Shown here piece after piece: positions 33,542-42,500 of a stretch of 64,000 nt of DNA. The DNA is from Arcuatula senhousia (taxonomy: Eukaryota; Mollusca; Bivalvia; Mytilida; Mytilidae), in assembly GCA_963971305.1 (NCBI GenBank), contig OZ020305.1, forward strand, positions 45,903,750 to 45,967,749. The letters are read 5' to 3'. Made by a program: the position numbers and the translations under genes. The notes beneath the pieces are model-generated. The model saw nothing but the letters and a program-made list of their open reading frames with translations. It was not told the origin of the DNA and made no database searches. Within the stretch, counting starts at the first letter, position 1. Every line of letters starts with the position of its first letter.

Positions 33542-36500
33542 TCAACCAAGAAATATATGCATAACAGCAGGTGGACTGGTACCTTTTAGTGGAAAAGTGC
33601 TAACTTCATGTTCTAAGTGTTCCCTGTATATTCCATATTTGTTTTCTGCAAAGATGGGAAACCCAGAATGAAGATGGTTGCTTTCTATATCTTCAATTAT
33701 TTTATCTGACTGTTTAGAAAAGACATCATAATTCAGAACCATCCATAAATAAATGATGTTAACATCACTTAAAAATGTTTTAGAGTCAAAGTCAAGCATT
33801 TCTAAAGCACAATCTGTAGGTGTCATCAAGAAAATATCATGCACTGGATCATACATATATATTTTAACTGAACCAAAAGAGGCACATAATGTCGGTATAA
33901 ACAAACATTTATCCTTGTTTACAAGACCATTAACTATGGTCTGGGATGCAGACTGGCTAATTATCTTATCAGTTCTCAGGACAGCCGAATTATTTACACA
34001 TTCTTGTTTTCTAGACAGTCCTTCATCTGACACCTCTCCAAAAGTCTCAGGTTCCTCTATTTCTGGAGTATTAGAGCTGTTTTCATTTCGTACAACCACA
34101 GACACCCCAGTTTCTAAAATAATACCTGCAAATCCATGCCATACATCAGGATGACCTAAAATAAATACATCTAATTATATCAAGGTGGGTTCAAGGTTAA
34201 AACAAAAAATTTGCAATGTGTAAGATATATAGAATATTATGTACTTTCCTTTTTGATACTACATGTATCTTTATCTAGGTGAGTATCAGACAAGTCCAGT
34301 AGGACTAGCTGATATGAGACTAGATGTAGAAAGTATCAAAAAGAAAAGTATATAATATTTATCGGTAATTAAAAAACACACACATTTAAGAAGTTTTCAG
34401 TACAATAACGTCACATGACGTCACAAATTATGTAAAATTTCATCTCATGACGTCAGTTATCAAGTGCTCCTACCTGATATTTTCTTTTATCATACGACAC
34501 ATTTAGCTTTGATACCTTTAAATTTGTCCGTGTGTAACAGACGGAAACTTACAAACCATATCTTGACAAGGGACTTTTTTTGCCATATCAAACCATTGCC
34601 AGCACAAAAGTGGGCAAATATGGCAATATCAAGACCTTGGGTGCACAAAAGTGGGCTTATATGCCATATCAAAGTCTAGAGCCTCACTTTAAAAATTTCT
34701 TCAGCCTAATGAATATTTTTGAAGAACTTATAGCAAGTAAAGTCTAACAATCCCTGACCTTGGGTTGCATGACCCCGGTGAACTCTGGTAAACTTGAGAT
34801 TAATCTCTCTGTTGAAATTTGCAACAATGGAACTTGATCTCTTTGATCAGTTATATTAACAGCTATACAAACAAGATTATCTTGTTTTAGGAAAGAGAAA
34901 TTTACCTGTATGAAAATTTTACCTGTTTGAAAAATTTACCTGTAGAAATTGAATAGTACCAACTGAACTAATGAAATGCTATACAGAGTACCTGTAGTAG
35001 GTTACATGGTTTTTAGGAAATACTTGTTATTAAAAACTATTTTTTATATAGGTGTACTTTTAGAATATAAAAAAATTTTTTTTTTAATGAAATGCTTTAA
35101 TAATCAAATTTTGTTAATGGTTTTTACAACTCATCATAGTTTGTCCTCAGATATATCTGAAATATCGGATATTAATGATTATTCAGATTTCTTATACATT
35201 TGTAGTCATAAACGAGGTCATTCTTATCGAAAGTATACTGTTTAATGACTTAAAATTACATTGATTGTTTAAGTGTCTATCTGTATATATAGTTTTTGGG
35301 CTCGTTTAGAAGGGGTACCAATATTCCCCCCAATCTTTTATCAAATATTCCATTTCCGAAAAAAAAAATGTGTGCCAATATCCCATATCAGGATTGAAAT
35401 TTCCCATTAATAAAATATGAGCAGAAGCTGTTTCCATATTTGCTTCATGTTGTACATGTATTTTCAATTCTATGTGAATCAAATGGTATGGTCTTTGATG
35501 GTGTAAAATGTAAATGATGCATAAGTAAAAAGATTTTGTCCTTAGTGTTACATTATATTAATCAGATTTTGATTTGAAAAGTAAATAACTATCAAATTGA
35601 TGGTCATATTACCATCTTTGATGTAGGAGTTTTCTTCCTTCAGAGTAGGAGTTTTCTTCCTACAGTGTAGGAGTTTTTTTACCTTAGTGTAGGAGTTTTT
35701 TTCCTTCAAGCAAAAAAATTCATACCCATAACAAGTTAATCTCCTCTGTATAGATGTCAATTTTACTGATCACAGTAATCATCTTCCATTGTTGCAAATT
35801 TCAATAGAGGGATTAAGTTGTAGTTTACCTAATTTCATTAAGGAGTACCAATATAAACACGGGGATTATAATCCTTTATTAGCAGTAATAGACTGAGGGT
35901 TTAAGCAAGCACCAACTTTTCCCTATCTGCTATGGTTTTCATTCTATAGGCTAACTAGAGGCTCCCAGGAGCCTGAATCGCTCACCTGATCTCTTGCCAA
36001 AGTTTGAATAAATTTCACAAACTTTCAAGTATACAAAGTTGCAAAACAATCCTTTCAGTGGTTTCAGAGAAGATTTTTGGAAATCAGTTTAAATTAATAG
36101 AAAAAACAGTTAAAGGGCAATAACTACTGTAAGGACCTTTTGATGCTGAACAAGAAAATTTGCTTCCAATTTTCTTTATCTCTTTTACTTTTTGAGTTAT
36201 AAGCCAAAAACAATGGTTTGACCCCCTGTTCTATTTTTAGCAATGGCGGTCATGTTGGTTGGTCGATATGTATATAATTCTCAAACTTGGTAGAGGACAT
36301 CCTAAAGATCATGTATACCAAGTATCAATGCAATCCCTTCAGTGGTTTTAGAGAAGAAGATTTTTGAAAATCAGTGTAAATTAATGGGAAAAAATAGTTA
36401 AAGGGGAATAACTCTTAAACGGCTGATCTGACAATTTAGACCCTGAAAATCACTTTAGTAGATCTCAATGAGCTAAACAATTCTGCAATGCTAATTTTTC

Positions 36501-39500
36501 CTCTAGCTCTAAGGCCACACAGAATTAATTTCTTGTTCTTTGGATTTTGACTTTTAAAAAAAGGTGCGAGCGAGCGAAATTATTTTTATTAATTTTTTTT
36601 CTGAAAATCTGATTTTTAGGAGCGACTGATTTTTTTTTAGGCGAGCGACTTGTTTTTATATTTTTAAAAAGTTTTTTTCCTGGTTTTTAATGTAAAAGTG
36701 AGGCGAGCGAGCGATTATTTTTATTTTTGAAGAAAATAAGTGAAATATTAAAAAACTTCTATTTAAAGTATAACAAATGCTTGTTCTCAGTGGTTTATGG
36801 CTTTATCAATTGATTAATATATTATTCAAGCAGGAAATAGTTGTCTTTAGTTGTTTTTTTTTCTCTGAAGAGTTGCTATCTTGGCTTACTATCAATAGCC
36901 TCAAGCAGACCAAGAGAAAGTCAATTACACCAAACAAGTATGACTATGTCCCACGTTTCATTGACCCGAAACGGGGGAGGTCTAAAACCCTGCCGGGAAA
37001 AAAACGGCCAGGTATTTTTTAGTACGTTTTGTGATGTAATTTTCGTTCTTGTGCACCGATTTTGAAAAATTTAAGTGATTTTAAAAGAAGAAATAAATAT
37101 CTATCATATGATGCATAGTTTTTGAATTTTCGTTGAAAAACAAAGACAGAATCTTGACCGGACGACCTAGAAATGGCCTAATTGACTGGAGAAAAATTCT
37201 AACCTATACAATAAAAACGTAGAATATTCACATAAAACAGATTTAAATCAAGCTAAACTTTATATATTCTTAAAGAATATATATTTTTCTATTTTTCTAT
37301 AACAAATTTTACAAAATATTGTTCATAGTTTTAGAAATAACTTGACCGGACGGACCTTCAACCTCTTGCAAATCTTCCTATTTGAACGACATTAGACTTT
37401 TCAAAGTACAATATTCTTTTTTGTAAAAAAGTCTAGCAAAATATTTTTATATATTCTAAAAGCATATGTTTAGATCTTCATTTTGGTGTGCAGCTTTTCA
37501 AGATTGGTTCAATAATTTTCTGTAAATCTTGACCGGACGGACAATTTGCCTTCTAAGAAATGGCGTAATTGGCTGGAGAAAAATTCTAGCCTATACAATA
37601 AAATCGTAAAATGTTCGCATAAAACAGATTTAAATCAAGCTAAACTTTATATTTTCTTAAAGAATATTTATTTTTCTATATTTCTATACAAAATTGTACA
37701 AAATTTTATTCATAGTTTAAAAAATAACTTGACCGGACGGACCTTCAACCACTTGCAAATCATCCAAATTTTAACGACATTAGACTTTTCTAAGTACAAT
37801 ATTCTTTTTTTTTTGTAAAATAGTCTAGCAATATCTGTTTATATATTATAAAAGCATATATTTAGGGCTTCATTTTGATATACAGCTTTTCAAGATTGGT
37901 TCAATAATTTTCTGTAAATCTTGACTGGACGGACTTACTATGTATCCGCTTGTATCTTTAATTTAGCGACCATACATATACTCGAAGATTAAATCTTCAT
38001 TGGTATACCAATCTAGCGAGTAGATTTACATGTAACATTGACTAAACTAAACTAAAGGTTTAAAGCTACACTTTGACATATTATTTTTTTGTTTATCGTT
38101 GCTTATTTTTCTTTTTCAGACTTTTTAATGATTCACAAATGGCTTTTCATACATACTGCTTTACGACATAAATCATAAATAAATTACCCACATTGATTTT
38201 TTAATTAACTATGGCTATCACCGGAAGAAATCATGGGGGTTATTGCCTTTCTGCAAATATACATTTACAGGAACAATAAACAATCATTTTATAGATCATA
38301 TGATATGTGTGAATTTTTTTTATTTTGTTTGACAAAATTTATAATAGTTATTTTTTAATCTAATTAAACATTGTTTTACAAGTATAAAATTGATTTTTAA
38401 CTTTAAAGTATACATATAGAAATTGTGATTTTAATAGTTTTTAAGTGTCCCAAATACAGAATATGTAGAATTCTTAGCCACCTGGTATGAAAACTGAAGA
38501 TTATATCAACATATTGTTCTTTCAGCTTAAATTAATAAGAATGCCAAATAAAATCCAATTGAAACTAGACCTTGATCTGTTTAGTCCACTAGGTACCCAT
38601 AATGAACGGCAAAAGTTCAAGATCTACTTTTATTTAATCGACTCTACTGATGATGGTTTTTTGCTTTACTGTGCACCACAATCAAAATAAATTAGTGTTG
38701 TTGTTGTTTTTTTTACATTGAAACAAAAAATTGATAGTTTAGAAAAAGCTAAACTGAAAAGAAAATAAAAATAAATAAAGAGTAGAATTCTTAGCCGCTT
38801 ACAAAAAATGTATGCGTTACCATACCTCACGACGTGGACGTGATTCTACTTCGAGGTCCATTTTTTATTATATATTTTATTATAAGCTTACAGCCTAATA
38901 AGTCAATCTATATATAGGATTATACATTTTAGAAAAATAATACATAAAAGTTTTATATATTATATACATGAAAATGCAAGAAAAAAACTCACAAACGAAA
39001 CATAACGTTCCTGACGTTTAATTACAAAAGAATTTTCAAACTCAAGACTGCTTGTGTTTTGAACAATACCAAGTACATTCAGGATTATTTTTCCCAGCAC
39101 ATGACTTGTGTTTCCAAACATTGCATTTTTTGACGCCTCTTGACGCTCTGTAGTTGAACATCAGTAAATACACGTATTTACTAGTCAATCCTGGAAATAC
39201 ATGTATTTCCTAAATTGCCCAGTAAATACACGAATTTACTGATAGCTTTAGGAAATTCACGTATTTACTGATTACACGAATTTACTGTAACATATTTAAA
39301 TATTATAAACAATGATAAAAAAAAAGATATGTAGGCAGAAAAATATCAAAATTAAACATTTATATATATATATATTTCTCAATGAATAAAAAAGTCATAT
39401 ATATGATTTTACACTTGTTTCTTTCTTTCAACACTTTCCTATATATTTGTTTACATTTTTCAAAAAAGATCTTTGTATATCTTCGTCATATTAGCCAAAG

Positions 39501-42500
39501 ATTTGAAAGATCATCAGGAACATTTTAAAATGTACAAATTGGTTAATACTGTCTTGATATGTCCTAGTATTAAGAAAACAGTTTAATACTACACAGTAGT
39601 AATGTTTTTGCTATCATCTTTTTTATTTGGGTTGTATTCACAATATTTCATTGCTTTATTCATATATATTCTTTTGATTCACATCAATGTTAACGATGGG
39701 GAAAAAAGTCGTTTTTTTAAGTTACTTCATATGCATTTCTATTTCATGTTTCGCAAATTGAGTTGTATCAAGTTTTGTTTGATAAGAAATATTTTTGTAT
39801 TTATTGCGTCGGTTCCAGGTTCCTTAGTTTTTAAATTGTTTTTCTTATAAACTATGATTTTATATGAATATAGTTGTAAGTTGTAATTTATCAAATTTTT
39901 AATTATTATTTTACATTTTTTATTTACTTAATATTTGCATAGATCTGTATATTAAATATTTAATATACAGGTCTATGATATTTGTTAACTATAAACATAA
40001 ATAATTTTCAAACTACATGTACAAGCATTTACGATATGGAGGAAGTTGTAAAAAAGATTATTGTCTCCTAGTTGTTTATTAAACTGGTGTATGTGGTAGA
40101 GGTGTCAAGCTGTTCGAAATAACGATCGTGTCAGCTTGTTTACTTAACATTTAAACCATACCGTAATATATATCTTTTAAATTTTATTTTCAAATGTTTT
40201 GTTTTCACAAGTTTAAAAGCAAACATGCAAACGAAAAAAAAAACATATATGAATAATTAAAAACAAAAAGAATAGAATTTTAAAGAAGAATATTGCACTT
40301 TGAAAAGTCTAATGTCGTTCAAATTTGGATGATTTGCAAGTGGTTAAAGGTCCATCCGGTCAAGTTATTTTTTAAACTATGAATAAAATTTTGTACAATT
40401 TCGTATAGAAATATAGAAAAATAAATATTCTTTAAGAAAATATAAAGTTTAGCTTGATTTAAATCTGTGTTATGCGAAAATTTTACGATTTTATTGTATA
40501 GGCTAGAATTTTTCTCCAGCCAATTACGCCATTTCTTAGAAGGAAAATTGTCCGTCCGGTCAAGATTTACAGAAAATTATTGAACCAATCTTGAAAAGTT
40601 GCACACCAAAATGAAGATTAAAACATTTGCTTTTAGAATATATACAAATATTTTGCCAGACTATTTTACAAAAAAGAATATTGTACTTTGAAAAGTCTAA
40701 TGTCGTTCAAATATAGAAGATTTGCATGTGGTTGAAGGTCCGTCCAGTCAAGTTATTTTTAAAACTAAGTACAAAATTTTGTAAAATTTGTTATAGAAAT
40801 ATAGAAAAATATATATTCTTTAAGAATATATAAAGTTTAGCTGAATTTAAATCTGTTTTATGTGAATATTCTACGTTTTTATTGTATAGGTTAGAATTTT
40901 TCTCCAGTCAATTAGGCCATTTCTAGGCCGTCCGGTCAAGATTCTGTCTTTGTTTTTCAACGAAAATTCAAAAACTATGCATCATATGATAGATATTTAT
41001 TTCTTCTTTTAAAATCACTTAAATTTTTCAAAATCGGTGCACAAGAACGAAAATTACATCACAAAACGTACTAAAAAATACCTGGCCGGTTTTTTCCCGG
41101 CCGGGTTTTAGACCTCCCCCGTTTCGGGTCAATGAAACGTAGTTTCAACCGTTTAAGTTTAACGTCTTTTATCCTGAATGTATCTCCAATATTGGAGCAC
41201 TAAACTTAACTAACAAGCGATTAGACAATTTATAAGATTACAAGGTTGAAAATCGGCAATTTTTTGGTTGTTTACTTTTGCAAAAGACAAATATTTTTCA
41301 AACGCGGAGATAAAAAAAAATTTTGAACACAACTTCCGGCTCCGGACGCGGGCGGGTTTCCGGTAAATGCGGGCGGAAGAAATTTATATTTTTTCTTAAG
41401 GAAACAATTTCACATGCGGGCGGTCCGACGAACAAGTAATTAATTCGGCGTGGCCTAACGGTTTTCAAGATATTGTCCAAAAACTGCAAAAATGGTCAAT
41501 TTTGATGATTAAATGGCAATAACTCCTATAAGGAGTCGTTTCACAACTTCGACTCAACGAAGAGATTCATAGTGCTTTTGATGCTGAACAAGGAAGGTTG
41601 CTTCGGATTTTCTCTATCTCTTATACTTTTTGAGTTATAAGCCAAAAACAATGGTCTGACCCCCCTGTTCTATTTTTAGCAACGGCCGCCATGTTGGTTG
41701 GTCGACATGTATATAATTCACAAATTTGGTAGAGGACATCCTAAAGATCATGTATACCAAGTATCAATGCAATCCCTTCAGTGGTTTCAGAGAAGAAGAT
41801 TTTTGAAGAAAAGTTAACGGACGACGGACGACAGACGACGGACGACGGACGGACGACGGACGCTTAACGATGACAATAGCTCACATGACCCTTCGGGTCA
41901 GGTGAGCTAAAAACAGTTAAAGGGGAATAACGCTTAAACGACTGATCTGACAATTTAGACCCTGAAATCATTTTTGTAAATCTCAATGAGCTAAACAATT
42001 CTGCAATGCTAACTTTTCCTCTAGCTCTAACACCTGCAATGCTTACTTTTCCTCTAGCTCTAACGGTTTTCAAGATATAGTCCAAAAACTGCAAAAATGG
42101 TCAATTTTGATGATTAAAGGGCAATAACTCCTATAAGAAGTCGTTTCACAACTTTGACTCAATGGAGAGATTCGTAGAGCTTTTGATGCTGAACACGGAA
42201 GGTGGCTTCGGATTTTCTCTATCTCTTATACTTTTCGAGTTATAAGCCAAAAACAATGGTCTGCCCCCCCCCCCCCCTGTTCTATTTTTAGCAACGGCGG
42301 CCATGTTGGTTGGTCGACGTGTATATAATTCACAAACTTGGTAGAGGACATCCTAAAGATCATGTATACCAAGTATCAATGCAATCCCTTCAGTGGTTTC
42401 AGAGAAGAAGATCTTTGAAGAAAAGTTAACGGACGACGGACGATGGACGGACGACGGACGCCTAACGATGACAATAGCTCACCTGACTGAGCTAAAAACT

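Larger units (their letters stand above)
37961..40289. other. Loop between the inverted arms
   Basis: About 2.3 kb of AT-rich DNA with no recognisable coding frame. Holds a palindrome cluster (39164-39292) and a 40-bp CATAGA palindrome (39938-39977). Near 38470 and 38790 the words AGAATTCTTAGCC recur. Confidence 0.5.
36513..41455. mobile_element. 4.94-kb PIF/Harbinger-like non-autonomous element with TAA target duplication
   Basis: Left end GGCCACACAGAATTAATTTC, TTGTTCTTTGGA; complement of right end GGCCACGCCGAATTAATTAC, TTGTTCGTCGGA: about 32 bp of inverted terminus. TAA sits on both sides (36510-36512, 41456-41458), and the homologous empty site AGCTCTAACGGTTTTC occurs at 42055. A 3-bp TWA duplication with GGCC-like ends is the hallmark of PIF/Harbinger elements (family knowledge). 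No transposase or Myb-like frame is recognisable inside, so movement would need a helper. The interior contains GCGAGCGAGCGA runs (36560-36710) and a large inverted repeat, listed separately. Confidence 0.75.

Noticed and set aside
33753..34154. 133-codon plus-strand frame
   Set aside because: Antisense shadow of exon 3 of the minus-strand gene, whose splice sites and phases agree.
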